Positions 1-8,644 of a stretch of DNA of 64,000 nucleotides are shown in pieces. This DNA comes from CAZMGT01 sp964565895 (lineage in GTDB: Bacteria; Armatimonadota; Zipacnadia; UBA1398; CAZMGT01), in assembly GCA_964565895.1 (NCBI GenBank), contig CAZMGT010000014.1, positions 4,294 to 68,293 of the forward strand, written 5' to 3'. The position numbers and the translations under genes were made by a program. Below the pieces are notes generated by a model. That model made no database searches and had not been told where the DNA came from. It was given only the letters and a program-made list of their open reading frames with translations. Within the stretch, counting starts at the first letter, position 1. Every line of letters begins with the position of its first letter.

Positions 1-196
1 GGAGATCTCCCTGCGCAACCACAAGGACGACCAGGCGGTGGAGATCGTCGTCAACGAAAAGCTGTGGGGCGACTGGCAGGTGCTAAACGCCTCGCAGGAA
101 TATCGGCAGAAGGACGCGCGCACGCTCGAGTTTGTCGTCTCCGTGCCCGCCAACGGGCAGGCCAAGGTAAGCTATCGCGTGCAGGTTAAGCGCTAG
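1..196 (+). CDS. DUF4139 domain protein, C-terminal fragment (5' end outside window)
   Basis: The frame is open from base 2 to the TAG at 194-196 and gives about 64 residues. The segment starts with a RNHKD motif, continues through a GDW segment and ends with a TLEF...VPANGQ...SYRV strand pattern. This is the end of the DUF4139 mucoidy-inhibitor-like fold. The same endings occur in the two complete paralogues at 39400-41142 and 41161-42996 (RNRKDEE near the C-terminus, then LTWDLKLPA and LRYTYRLY). The family is predicted to be extracytoplasmic; its molecular function is not established. No start can be given because the gene begins to the left of the window. Confidence 0.8.
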   Translation, partial: EISLRNHKDDQAVEIVVNEKLWGDWQVLNASQEYRQKDARTLEFVVSVPANGQAKVSYRVQVKR

Positions 197-203
197 CGCT
201 GCG

Positions 204-232
204 TTGAACAACGGGCCAGCCGATGCTATACT
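204..232 (+). promoter_or_regulatory. sigma70-type promoter for the 336-3747 unit
   Basis: TTGAAC at 204-209 is followed after 17 nt by TATACT at 227-232. It lies just after the stop of the preceding gene and about 100 nt before the GTG at 336. A second TATACT at 274-279 has no good -35 element. Confidence 0.6.
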
Positions 233-335
233 GCGGCCGGCCTGGGCAATGAACTGAGCGAAGGCCACTCGGGTATACTGAGTGGTCTTCGTTATGTTGT
301 GCGTGTCGGCGCACTGCGAGACGGAGGGCACGGGA

Positions 336-1772
336 GTGGCGCGATGGGGCGCCTGCGCGGCGGTTTTCGCGCTTTTCGGCGGCGCGCTGGGCTTCGCCCA
401 GCAGCCCTGCCGCTTGGCCGTTGTCTCCTCGCCCGCGCAGGGGCTGTTTACCCTGGCCACCGTAGACCCGGCCACCGGCGCCGCGGAGCAGGTGTTCGGC
501 CCGGCGGAGGGGATGGGCATCGCCTGGTCGCCCAACGGCAGCCTCCTCGCCTATGTGAAAGCCGTGGGCCAGGGGCGCTATTCCGTTTACGTCGTAGACG
601 TGCCCACGGGCAGGCAGAAGAAGGTTAGCGCGGACCTTAACGTGGGCCAGTTTCAGTGGGCGCAAAACAGCACCGCCCTGGCCATCGTCGAGGTGCGCGA
701 GCACGGGCGCTCCGCGGCGATCTATCTCTCCGACCTCTCCCCACGGCCGCCAAAGCTCGTCTCCGGCGCGCACAAGGTACTCGTCCCCCCGGACATCGCC
801 CTCTCGCCCAGCGCGCGCTACGTGTGCTTCCGCGCCGTGGCCGCCGACGGGAGCGAGCAGCTAATCATCGCCGACGTGGCACAGCAGACGTGCCGCGCGA
901 TATGCCCGGGGATGGTCGTCGGCGTGCGCGAGTGGTCGCCCACGGAGGACATCCTCGCCGTGCACGCGCGGCCGGCAAACGGCGGCCCGCGCGCGGTATA
1001 TTTGCTCAAGCCGCCGGCGTTTGCTCCCGTGCTCGCCTGCGAGCCCGGGCAGGAGGCCACGGGCTTTGGCTGGTCGCCCAGCGGAAAGTATCTCGCCTAT
1101 CGCCTGGCCTTGGCCAACGAGCTAAACCTATATGGCCTTTACGAACTGGCCACGGGCCGCCGCGCGCTGATCGACGGCGCCCAGCATGGCATTTCCCTGC
1201 AGTGGTCGCCCGATGGCTCGGCCTATGCCGTGGTTGACGGGAGCGAGGGCAACGAGGGCATCGCCGACCTAAAAGTGGGCAGCGTGGCCAGCGCCATCTT
1301 CGGCGATAGCTGGCTCGCCCCCCACAGCACGGGCGTCGTGGGCGTTATCTGGCACCCGCAGGGAAAAACGGTGGCGTTTATTAAAGGCGATGTGCTCATG
1401 GCTACAGACTGCGCCACGCGCACTACGCGCGTGCTCGCCGACAGAGCGAGCGTGCGCGCGGCGTTGTGGTCGCCGGACGGGACGAAGATCGCCATTGTCG
1501 GGCGCAAGCGCGGGGAGGCCGCGCCGCATTACTACCAGGTGTGGGTGCTCAACCCGGAGACGGGCATGGCGCGCGTGGTTACCCAAGGGTTCCGCACGGG
1601 CGTGGTAGACTGGTCGCCGGACAGCAGGTATCTCTTGCTATTCGTCCCCACGGGCGAGGGGGCGCTCGGGCTGGGCTATGTTGTGCGCGCCGACGGAACA
1701 AGCTACGACGATGGCCTGCCCTATCGCAAAATCGGCGACCGCGTTCACGCGCTAACGTGGTATCCCCGCTAG
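336..1772 (+). CDS. Secreted TolB/WD40-like beta-propeller protein
   Basis: The 478-residue protein has a signal peptide (short basic start, hydrophobic run, cleavage near FAQQ). It then carries repeated propeller motifs of the type WSPDG: WSPNG, WSPTE, WSPSG, WSPDG, WHPQG, WSPDG and WSPDS can be read in order. Such PD40/TolB-like repeats form beta-propellers that act in the periplasm or outside the cell, usually as binding scaffolds. I place the start at GTG 336 because GGAGGG (323-328) sits 7 nt upstream and the signal peptide then begins at once; an in-frame GTG at 282 has no such site. The stop is followed 20 nt later by another secreted protein. The ligand is unknown. Confidence 0.8.
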   Translation: MARWGACAAVFALFGGALGFAQQPCRLAVVSSPAQGLFTLATVDPATGAAEQVFGPAEGMGIAWSPNGSLLAYVKAVGQGRYSVYVVDVPTGRQKKVSADLNVGQFQWAQNSTALAIVEVREHGRSAAIYLSDLSPRPPKLVSGAHKVLVPPDIALSPSARYVCFRAVAADGSEQLIIADVAQQTCRAICPGMVVGVREWSPTEDILAVHARPANGGPRAVYLLKPPAFAPVLACEPGQEATGFGWSPSGKYLAYRLALANELNLYGLYELATGRRALIDGAQHGISLQWSPDGSAYAVVDGSEGNEGIADLKVGSVASAIFGDSWLAPHSTGVVGVIWHPQGKTVAFIKGDVLMATDCATRTTRVLADRASVRAALWSPDGTKIAIVGRKRGEAAPHYYQVWVLNPETGMARVVTQGFRTGVVDWSPDSRYLLLFVPTGEGALGLGYVVRADGTSYDDGLPYRKIGDRVHALTWYPR

Positions 1773-1792
1773 CGCCAACGGGAGACGGGAAA

Positions 1793-2812
1793 ATGGCCGA
1801 CACCCAAGCAAAAGCAAAAAGCCCCGCAAAGGCGGCCGGGGCGCTCGCCTGCGCCGTGTGTGCGCTCGCGCTGCAGGTGGGCCTGGGGCCGGCCGCGCGC
1901 GCTCAGCAGGCGCCTCAGGAGCTGCCGTTTGACCTGCGCTATCTGGGCGAGGTGCAAAGCAGCAACGGGTGCTATCCCATTTTCGACCAGCTTTTGATCA
2001 ACCCCAAGAACGTCGAGCAAAACGGCCTGGCCTGGATCTCCTCCGGCGGCTCTGTGGAGATCGTCTACGCCGCCACGATACAGAAGCCGACCGTTGCCGT
2101 ATACGAGGCGGTAATCCAGCTAAAGATCGTGGACTACGGCCCCGCGGCGCGGCCGCGGGCAACGGTGCAAGTGCTTGCCCCAGGCGGCGATGTCGTGGGC
2201 GAGGGGCACGTGGCGATCACCGGCGGGTATCAGCTAGTAAAAGTTCCCTTTCGCGCAGCGGGCCCGGGAACATATCGCGCCGTTTTGCGTTGCGCCGGCG
2301 AGCAGTGCTTCGTTGGCGCAGCGGCGCAGGTGTGCTATTTCGCCCCGCGGCGCGTTCGCCCGCCCACGCGCGAGGAGCGGCTTGCCGCGCACGGCATTGA
2401 CGAGCAGCGGACAACGTTTGTCCCCGCGGAAAGCGTTCTCGGCGATGTGCGCCAGGAGAGCGACGAGAGGTTTTTCGCCGCGCACAGCGCAGGCAAAAAC
2501 GCCCTCTCCTGGAGCTATCAGGGGTTCGAGGAGCACCGTTTCGGCGTGCGCTGGCGGTTTTCGGTAGAGCAGTCGGCGCAGGGCCCGGCGCGCCTCGGGC
2601 TAACCCTTTACTTCCCCGTAGGCACAGGGCAACTGACCATCGACGCCCCAGACGGCTCGCGCAGCAGGCACACAATCTATGGCTCGCCGGAGCTGCGCAC
2701 GCTGTGGTTTCCGATAAACCTCGTCGCTGGGCAATACGTGGTAACGCTCACGGACGAGCGCGTGGGGCGCGCGGAGTGCGCGGTATATAGCGACCTCATG
2801 CTTGCGCGGTAG
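1793..2812 (+). CDS. Secreted protein of unknown function, beta-rich
   Basis: The 339-residue protein begins at ATG 1793 behind GGGAGACGGG. Residues about 15-35 form a signal peptide ending near RAQQ. The mature part reads as alternating beta strands in what look like two sandwich-type domains, separated by an RPPTREER linker near the middle. I do not recognise the family. It lies between a secreted propeller protein (20 nt gap) and a PfkB kinase (8 nt gap), so the three are probably co-transcribed. A carbohydrate-binding or jelly-roll role would fit the fold impression but is inference only. Confidence 0.65.
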   Translation: MADTQAKAKSPAKAAGALACAVCALALQVGLGPAARAQQAPQELPFDLRYLGEVQSSNGCYPIFDQLLINPKNVEQNGLAWISSGGSVEIVYAATIQKPTVAVYEAVIQLKIVDYGPAARPRATVQVLAPGGDVVGEGHVAITGGYQLVKVPFRAAGPGTYRAVLRCAGEQCFVGAAAQVCYFAPRRVRPPTREERLAAHGIDEQRTTFVPAESVLGDVRQESDERFFAAHSAGKNALSWSYQGFEEHRFGVRWRFSVEQSAQGPARLGLTLYFPVGTGQLTIDAPDGSRSRHTIYGSPELRTLWFPINLVAGQYVVTLTDERVGRAECAVYSDLMLAR

Positions 2813-2820
2813 GGGGAGCA

Positions 2821-3747
2821 ATGCGCGTTGTCGTCTGCGGCGAGCTAAACGTAGACCTAATTGTCGCCGGGCTGCCCGAGCTTCCCCCGCTGGGCGAGGA
2901 GCGCCTGGCGGAAAGCTTCGCCATGACCGTGGGCGGCTCGGGGGCAAACACGGCGATGTCCTGCGCGGCGCTGGGCATGGAGGTGGCCCTCGTCGCGCGC
3001 GTGGGGAAGGACGCATTTGCCCAGTTTCTCCGCCAGCGCATCGCCGAGCACGGCCTTTGCCCAGACTGGCTCATTGTCGACGAGCAAACGCCCACAGGCG
3101 CCTGCGTGGCCCTGGGCGTGGGCGGCGAGCGCTGCTTTGCCAGCTTTCTGGGAACGATCAGCCGCCTGCGCCTCGATGACGTGGACTGGGACAGCCTGCG
3201 TGGGTTTGATCACCTGCACGTGGCCTCGTTTTACCTCCAAAAAACGCTTCGCCCCGACGTGCCGGAGCTTTTCCGCCAAGCGCGCGAACGCGGGATGACG
3301 ACCTCGCTCGACTTGGGCTATGACCCGGAGGAGGACTGGCACCGCGAGGAGTTTTTGCGCGCCGTAGCCCTGTGCGACATCGTCTTGCCCAATGAAACGG
3401 AGATTTGCCGCGTGCTCGGCGAGGACGACCCCATCGCCGCGGCGCGGAAGATTGCCCGCCGCGGGCTGAGAGTGGTCGTCAAGCGCGGGGGGCGGGGCTC
3501 GGTCGCCGTTACCGAGGGCGAGGTAATCGAAGAGCCCGCGTTTTCCGTGGACGTCGTGGAGACGACGGGCTGCGGCGACGCGTTTAACGCAGGGTTTTTA
3601 TATAAGTTCCTCTCCGGCGCGCCGCTGCGCGAGTGCCTACGCTTGGGCAACGCCGCGGGGGCGCTTGTCGCCACGCGCCTGGGAGGCGGCGAGTCGCTCC
3701 GCGGGCCTGAGGAAGTAGAGCGGCTCGCGGCCACACGCCCCGGCTAG
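2821..3747 (+). CDS. PfkB-family carbohydrate kinase (ribokinase-like)
   Basis: This 308-residue cytoplasmic kinase has both PfkB signatures. The N-terminal glycine motif is GGSGANTAMSCAALG near residue 38. The C-terminal motif is ETTGCGDAFNAGF near residue 244, with the catalytic Asp in GCGD (the usual form is GAGD). PNETE, LDLGYD and VKRGGRGS are also typical. It probably phosphorylates a sugar or nucleoside with ATP; the substrate cannot be read from sequence. It starts 8 nt after the preceding secreted protein, with GGGGGA just before the ATG. Confidence 0.88.
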   Translation: MRVVVCGELNVDLIVAGLPELPPLGEERLAESFAMTVGGSGANTAMSCAALGMEVALVARVGKDAFAQFLRQRIAEHGLCPDWLIVDEQTPTGACVALGVGGERCFASFLGTISRLRLDDVDWDSLRGFDHLHVASFYLQKTLRPDVPELFRQARERGMTTSLDLGYDPEEDWHREEFLRAVALCDIVLPNETEICRVLGEDDPIAAARKIARRGLRVVVKRGGRGSVAVTEGEVIEEPAFSVDVVETTGCGDAFNAGFLYKFLSGAPLRECLRLGNAAGALVATRLGGGESLRGPEEVERLAATRPG

Positions 3748-3884
3748 CCCCGCCTAACCCCGGCCGGAGTATTTCGCCCCCTGCGGACGTTTACAATGGT
3801 GACGGCACAGTGTAGTCTATCCTGCGCATAGCCGAACGCTAGCGCGGCAGAGCAGTTGCCTTTCCTCGCTATGGGGCAGGGGCG

Positions 3885-4733
3885 ATGAGACAGGAGACGG
3901 AGCGCAAGCTAAGCAGGCTGCGCGAGATCTTGCGCGAGATGGGCAGCGCGGTAATCGGTTTTTCCGGCGGGGTAGACAGCACGTGTCTGCTCTGCGTGGC
4001 CAAGCAGGAGCTGGGCGACCGCATAATCGCAGTTACCGCGGCATCGGAGACCTACCCCGCGCGCGAGCGCGAGAGCGCGCGCGAGCTGGCGCAGATGCTC
4101 GGTGTTAAAGCGATCGAGGTGCACACGTGCGAGCTGGAGATGGAAAACTTCGCGAAAAACCCGCCCGAGCGCTGCTACTATTGCAAAAAAGAGTTGTTTC
4201 GCAAGCTGTGGGAGATCGCCCGCGAGCACGGGATGGCCTGGGTGTGCGACGGATCAAGCGCGGACGACCTGCGCGACTTTCGCCCGGGGCTGGCCGCGGG
4301 GCGGGAGATGAACGTGCGCAGCCCGCTACAGGAGGCGGGGCTGACGAAGGAGGAGATCCGCGAGATCTCGCGCGCGTTGGGCCTGCCCACGTGGAACAAG
4401 CCCTCGTTTGCCTGCCTTTCCTCGCGCTTTCCCTATGGCCAGGAGATTACCGCGGAGAAGTTGCGTATGGTCGACGCTGCGGAGACGTTTTTGCGCGAGC
4501 TGGGGTTTAGCCAAGTGCGCGTGCGGCACCACGACGACCATACGGCGCGCATCGAGGTTGCCCCGGACGAAGTGGCGCGGCTCGCCGAGCCGGAAATTCG
4601 CCGCGCGGTTGTGGACAGGTTGAAGCAAATCGGCTACACCTACGTAACCGCGGACCTTCAGGGCTATCGCTCGGGGAGCATGAACGAGGTGCTCGACGCG
4701 AAAACCAAGGCGCGGTTCGCCAAGGAAGGCTAA
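3885..4733 (+). CDS. larE: LarE-type ATP-dependent sulfur transferase
   Basis: At 282 residues it matches LarE length. The PP-loop SGGVDS is at 27-32 and activates the substrate with ATP. LarE supplies sulfur to pyridinium-3,5-biscarboxylic acid mononucleotide when the nickel-pincer (NPN) cofactor of lactate racemase-type enzymes is made. Cys177 in FACLSSRFPYG corresponds to the sacrificial cysteine of the Lactobacillus enzyme. Cys97 and Cys100 (RCYYCKK) are also present; this three-cysteine pattern is the one associated with LarE proteins that carry a [4Fe-4S] cluster as sulfur carrier. No larB, larC or larA lies in the window. nadB follows 11 nt downstream. A TACAAT hexamer at 3792-3797 may be the -10 element. 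Confidence 0.9.
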   Translation: MRQETERKLSRLREILREMGSAVIGFSGGVDSTCLLCVAKQELGDRIIAVTAASETYPARERESARELAQMLGVKAIEVHTCELEMENFAKNPPERCYYCKKELFRKLWEIAREHGMAWVCDGSSADDLRDFRPGLAAGREMNVRSPLQEAGLTKEEIREISRALGLPTWNKPSFACLSSRFPYGQEITAEKLRMVDAAETFLRELGFSQVRVRHHDDHTARIEVAPDEVARLAEPEIRRAVVDRLKQIGYTYVTADLQGYRSGSMNEVLDAKTKARFAKEG

Positions 4734-4744
4734 GGGCCAGGGCA

Positions 4745-6415
4745 ATGCCTGGAAGAAGATACCTGCTGAGCTTCGACCCGCAGACGATCGAGCGCCGGTT
4801 TTGCGATGTCCTGGTTATCGGCACCGGCGTGGCGGGGCTGTCCTGCGCCCTGAGCGCCGCCGAGCGCGGAAAGAAAACGGTCGTCATTACCAAGGACACC
4901 CTCTCCGAAAACAACACGGCATATGCCCAGGGCGGGGTTGCCGCGGCTCTCGCGCCGGGCGATTCGCCCGAGCTTCACGCGCTGGACACCTTTCGCGCGG
5001 GCGCGGGGCTCTCCGACGAGCAGCCGGTTAAGCGCCTGGTAGAGAACGGCCCGAGGCGCGTGCTCGAGCTAATTAGCATGGGCGCGCACTTCGATATGGA
5101 AAACGGCACCCTGTGCTTGGGCCGCGAGGCCGCGCATACCAGCGCGCGCATCGCCCACGCGCGCGGCGACGCCACGGGCCGCGAGATTCACGAAACCCTC
5201 GCCCGGGCGACGTGGTATCACCCCACGATTACCCTGCACGAGCGGACGCTGCTTGTTGACCTTTTGGCGCACGAGGGGCGCTGCGTGGGCGCGCTGCTGC
5301 TCGACTTGTCCACGCAGAAGCTCTGGGCGGAGCTTGCCCCGGCCACCGTTCTGGCCACGGGGGGCATCGGCGCGCTCTATGCGCGAACGACCAACCCCAC
5401 GGTGGCCACGGGCGACGGGATGGCCGCGGCGTTTCGCGCGGGCGCCGAGCTTACCGACATGGAGTTCGTCCAGTTCCACCCCACCGCGCTTGCCGTAGAC
5501 ACCGACCCCATGTTTTTGATCTCCGAGGCCGCCCGCGGCGAGGGCGCGGTGCTGCGCGACGAAAACGGCGTGGCGTTTATGCGCGAGTATCATCCCGACG
5601 CCGATCTCGCCCCGCGCGACGTCGTCGCCCGAGCGATCATCGACCGCATGCGCAAGACGAACAGCGAGCGCGTCTATTTGGACTTCTCGGCCATCCCCCC
5701 GCAGCAGATCGAGCGGCGCTTTCCCACGATCCTCCGCACCTGCCTGTCGCACGGAATAGACCCGCGCAAGGAGCCCGTGCCCGTTTCGCCCGCGGCGCAC
5801 TATATGATGGGCGGGATACGCGTGGACGCCGACTCGCGGACGTCCATTCCCGCGCTCTATGCCTGTGGCGAGTGCGCGTGCACGGGCATTCACGGGGCAA
5901 ACCGCTTGGCCTCAAACTCGCTGCTTGAGGGCTTGGTGTTCGGCGAGGACTCGGGGATCCACGCCGCGGATCTTTCCGAGACCTATCGCGAGCTGGAGTT
6001 TGATGCAGAGCCCATGCCCGCGCGCCCGGCGAAGACAGTTTCCCAGGAGCGCGTGCGCGAGATTCGCCGCGAGCTGCGCGAGCTAATGTGGCGCGCGGTG
6101 GGCATTGTGCGCAATGGGCCGGAGCTGGCCGACGCCGCGGGGCGCGTGCTCGAGTGGCTCGCGGAAATGCGCTATCCCGCGCAGGACCGCGAGCAGATTG
6201 TGCTGTGCAACATGCTCACCGTGGCGCACTGCATAATCGAGGCCGCGCTGCACCGCGAGGAGAGCCGCGGCGCGCACTATCGCAGCGACTTTCCGCAGAC
6301 TGATGACGCTCGCTGGCGCCGGCACATTATCTTGCGCCTTGAACCGGGCGAGGACTTCGCCAGCGTGGAGTCCGTGCGCATGGCGGAAGCTGAGGTTACC
6401 GGCCCCGCCGTTTAG
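4745..6415 (+). CDS. nadB: L-aspartate oxidase
   Basis: This 556-residue flavoenzyme of de novo NAD synthesis oxidises L-aspartate to iminoaspartate. The FAD dinucleotide fold is at residues about 19-40 (VLVIGTGVAGLSCALSA). Further family motifs are NNTAYAQGGVAAA, GREAAHTSARIAHARGD, FVQFHPTAL, the active-site R/H segment SPAAHYMMGGI, and GANRLASNSLLEGLVFG. A C-terminal helical domain follows, as in the succinate dehydrogenase/fumarate reductase flavoprotein family. nadA and nadC are not in the window. It follows larE by 11 nt, and both pathways handle pyridine dinucleotide precursors. ATG 4745 is close behind the AGGG of the larE end. Confidence 0.95.
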   Translation: MPGRRYLLSFDPQTIERRFCDVLVIGTGVAGLSCALSAAERGKKTVVITKDTLSENNTAYAQGGVAAALAPGDSPELHALDTFRAGAGLSDEQPVKRLVENGPRRVLELISMGAHFDMENGTLCLGREAAHTSARIAHARGDATGREIHETLARATWYHPTITLHERTLLVDLLAHEGRCVGALLLDLSTQKLWAELAPATVLATGGIGALYARTTNPTVATGDGMAAAFRAGAELTDMEFVQFHPTALAVDTDPMFLISEAARGEGAVLRDENGVAFMREYHPDADLAPRDVVARAIIDRMRKTNSERVYLDFSAIPPQQIERRFPTILRTCLSHGIDPRKEPVPVSPAAHYMMGGIRVDADSRTSIPALYACGECACTGIHGANRLASNSLLEGLVFGEDSGIHAADLSETYRELEFDAEPMPARPAKTVSQERVREIRRELRELMWRAVGIVRNGPELADAAGRVLEWLAEMRYPAQDREQIVLCNMLTVAHCIIEAALHREESRGAHYRSDFPQTDDARWRRHIILRLEPGEDFASVESVRMAEAEVTGPAV

Positions 6416-6461
6416 CCTCGTTTCCGCCGCGCCCTGCGCGGGCAAGACGGAGGTGTTTGCT

Positions 6462-6965
6462 GTGGCATCGGAAGGGATGGAATTCGAGCCCGACCGCGGC
6501 GTGCATCACATCTGCACGAAAAGCGGCGTCTGCCACTTTGCCGTAACCATGGAAGACCCTTCGCAGCGCATGGCCGATCTATTCAGCGCCCTCGCCGACG
6601 CCGGCGTAAGCGTTTATTTGCTTAAGCTTCACCCCGATGCCAACGTCGTTGACTTCGCTGTGGACACCAAGGACTGCGACCGCGCGGAGCAGGTTCTCAA
6701 GCGGCTTAATGTGCAATATCGCCTCCTGCGCGACTTTCACCTCGTCTCCCTCGTCGCTGCGGCAATGCGCGACCTCTCCGGCGTTGTTGTCCGCATTATG
6801 ACCGCGCTTAACAATCGCGGTATTGAGATCCACGAGCTTGCCGACTCATATAACTCCGTCTCTTGTCTCGTCTCCCCGAGCGACCTCGATCGCGCCGTTG
6901 AGGCGTTGTCCGAGGAGTTTGGCGTCGCCTTGCGCGAGTGCCCCGGCCCGCTTGATCCGTGGTAG
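6462..6965 (+). CDS. Stand-alone tandem ACT-domain protein (aspartokinase-regulator-like)
   Basis: The 168-residue protein consists of two ACT-like units. One has FAVTMEDPSQRMADLFSALA with VSVYLLKLHPDA. The second has VSLVAAAMRDLSGVVVRIMT with IEIHELADSYNSVSCLV. This arrangement resembles the C-terminal regulatory half of aspartate kinase, without the kinase domain. It probably binds an amino acid and regulates a partner. GTG 6462 is chosen because GGAGG lies 8 nt upstream; another in-frame GTG at 6453 overlaps that site. It is 46 nt after nadB and is likely in the same unit, so an aspartate-related role is plausible but not shown. Confidence 0.75.
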   Translation: MASEGMEFEPDRGVHHICTKSGVCHFAVTMEDPSQRMADLFSALADAGVSVYLLKLHPDANVVDFAVDTKDCDRAEQVLKRLNVQYRLLRDFHLVSLVAAAMRDLSGVVVRIMTALNNRGIEIHELADSYNSVSCLVSPSDLDRAVEALSEEFGVALRECPGPLDPW

Positions 6966-7027
6966 CCGGCCCAGAAGCAGGCCTAAGGCAAACCTCCAAC
7001 CCAACGCCTATTCTTCTCGCGCCGTCG

Positions 7028-8446
7028 CTAACGCGCGCCAGGTGCGGTTATCAAGGCGAGCCAGGTTTGCTTTGTATCGGGCGTTTTTAGCCTAAGCACT
7101 GGCTGTTGGGGCAAAGTCTGCGGCGTGCTAAATCGCGCCGAGCGAACGTTCATCCACCTGACGGTCAACTGCTTGGTTCCATCGCCGACTTTAACGGTAA
7201 CCTCGCCCCCCTTGGGGAAGTAGAGCGCGAACACCTCCGGCGGCCGGGCGAGGCAGTATGCCTCGTTTGCTTCGCGCTCGCCGAGGAGATCCGGGCGCGG
7301 CTCGCAGCGGAAAAAGTCAAACGCATCGGTAAACGCTCGCGCCGCGCGGATGCAATCTTGCGCCTCTGGGCTCAGCCCAATTCCCCCGTCTGGGCGGTGA
7401 AAGCGCGTGCTCGCGCAGCCCGCCCAAATGTTTTGCCACCAGCGATCCATGTTAATCTCCGCGCTCCCTGGCTTTTTGCTTCCCACGCGCTTGTATACCT
7501 TAACGTTGTTCATCGGCCGCGGGCCGCCCGGTTGCCGCTTAAGATTTTCGCGAAACCAAATTAGTCTGTCGTAGTGAAGCTGCCCCACCTGCCAGTTGTT
7601 TTGGGAAACATCGGTAAATGAGAAAAACTCCGGGTGTTTATACGTTGTGCTATGGTCCTCGTGCCGAATGTCCCAGATATCCCACATTTCTGTAAGTTGA
7701 ATTGTGGTGCCTCGCCGCTTTGCCTCGTCGTTGATGAACCTTCCCCAATACAACGCCCACTCTGCCGGCGCACGCGTTTCGTTGTCCAAACAATACAAGA
7801 CGTTGGGATAGGGAAGCGTTACGTCGAGAACTTTGCGCACAAACGCTTCTTGATACTTCAATACTAGGCGATCGTTGTTTTTCTCTGGAACGGAGAAGAA
7901 AAACGGTTGTGGCTTGTGTGCGGGATGAAAATCCCATGTTTTCTGGAGCTTCGTGTTCTGCGTAGTATAGTTTACGTTGTTTTTGGGGTTAAACGGGTTT
8001 TTCAGCCAATTGTCGCGGTAGTAGTCGAACGTCGCCCAAAACTCGATTTGCAAAATGATCCCACGTTTTAAGCATTCCTCGCAGCAACGCTTGAGGCGGT
8101 TCCAAAATTCGGGGTTAAACTTATCCAAGTCATACCTTCCTCCAACCATAAGATAAGGCCAAACGTTTCCTTCGTCGCGGCAGGAGAGCGTTGCCCGAAT
8201 ATAGTTGCCGCCGCACTTTTGAAGTTTGTCCAGGTTGTCCATCATTAGCTCGGGGTTGTTAAACAAGTTGTCCTCGTCCGATGCCCCGAGGAGCAAAACG
8301 GTCTTCCCACCATACCACCAATACCACGGGCTTTCTGGCGAAACGCGGATGCGCTCTTGCCCCTCAGCGGGGGCTGCGAAAGAAGAGGCGACAATTGTGC
8401 CGCAAAGAATTGCTCCCAACCCTGTAACAAGGCCCGCGTTGCCCAT
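7028..8446 (-). CDS. Secreted TIM-barrel glycoside-hydrolase-like protein (DUF4038-like)
   Basis: The 472-residue protein has a signal peptide cleaved near AEGQE. A glycosidase-like segment follows: WYGGKTVLLLGASDEDNLF, then GGNYIRATLS, LKRGIILQIEFWATFDY, YPNVLYCLDNETRAPAEWA and GFSPE-type loops near the end. The order matches putative collagen-binding/DUF4038-type and related glycosidases, in which a (beta/alpha)8 barrel carries two acids; the DNE near residue 230 is the candidate acid/base. ATG 8446 is preceded by AGGAGGG. The gene is less GC-rich than its left neighbours. Substrate unknown. Confidence 0.65.
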   Translation of the reverse strand: MGNAGLVTGLGAILCGTIVASSFAAPAEGQERIRVSPESPWYWWYGGKTVLLLGASDEDNLFNNPELMMDNLDKLQKCGGNYIRATLSCRDEGNVWPYLMVGGRYDLDKFNPEFWNRLKRCCEECLKRGIILQIEFWATFDYYRDNWLKNPFNPKNNVNYTTQNTKLQKTWDFHPAHKPQPFFFSVPEKNNDRLVLKYQEAFVRKVLDVTLPYPNVLYCLDNETRAPAEWALYWGRFINDEAKRRGTTIQLTEMWDIWDIRHEDHSTTYKHPEFFSFTDVSQNNWQVGQLHYDRLIWFRENLKRQPGGPRPMNNVKVYKRVGSKKPGSAEINMDRWWQNIWAGCASTRFHRPDGGIGLSPEAQDCIRAARAFTDAFDFFRCEPRPDLLGEREANEAYCLARPPEVFALYFPKGGEVTVKVGDGTKQLTVRWMNVRSARFSTPQTLPQQPVLRLKTPDTKQTWLALITAPGAR

Positions 8447-8581
8447 TGCTTTTCCCTCCTTGTCTGGCCGATCTGCCGCGCGAAGCACACATTTAGCCGG
8501 CCAACCTCCCCCGCTAGCCTGCGCCGCTGCCCCTCGCGGCGCGTCTCATTTCAGCAAGCTCGGCATCCTCCCCTCCCGCGG

Positions 8582-8610
8582 TTAACAAGCGCGGCGCCGT
8601 GGCTTATACT
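8582..8610 (+). promoter_or_regulatory. Promoter for the DUF4091 gene
   Basis: TTAACA at 8582-8587 and TATACT at 8605-8610 are separated by 17 nt, about 35 nt before the ATG at 8645. Confidence 0.6.
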
Positions 8611-8644
8611 TCTCCGAAAATCCAATGTAAATTGGGAGAGGAAA

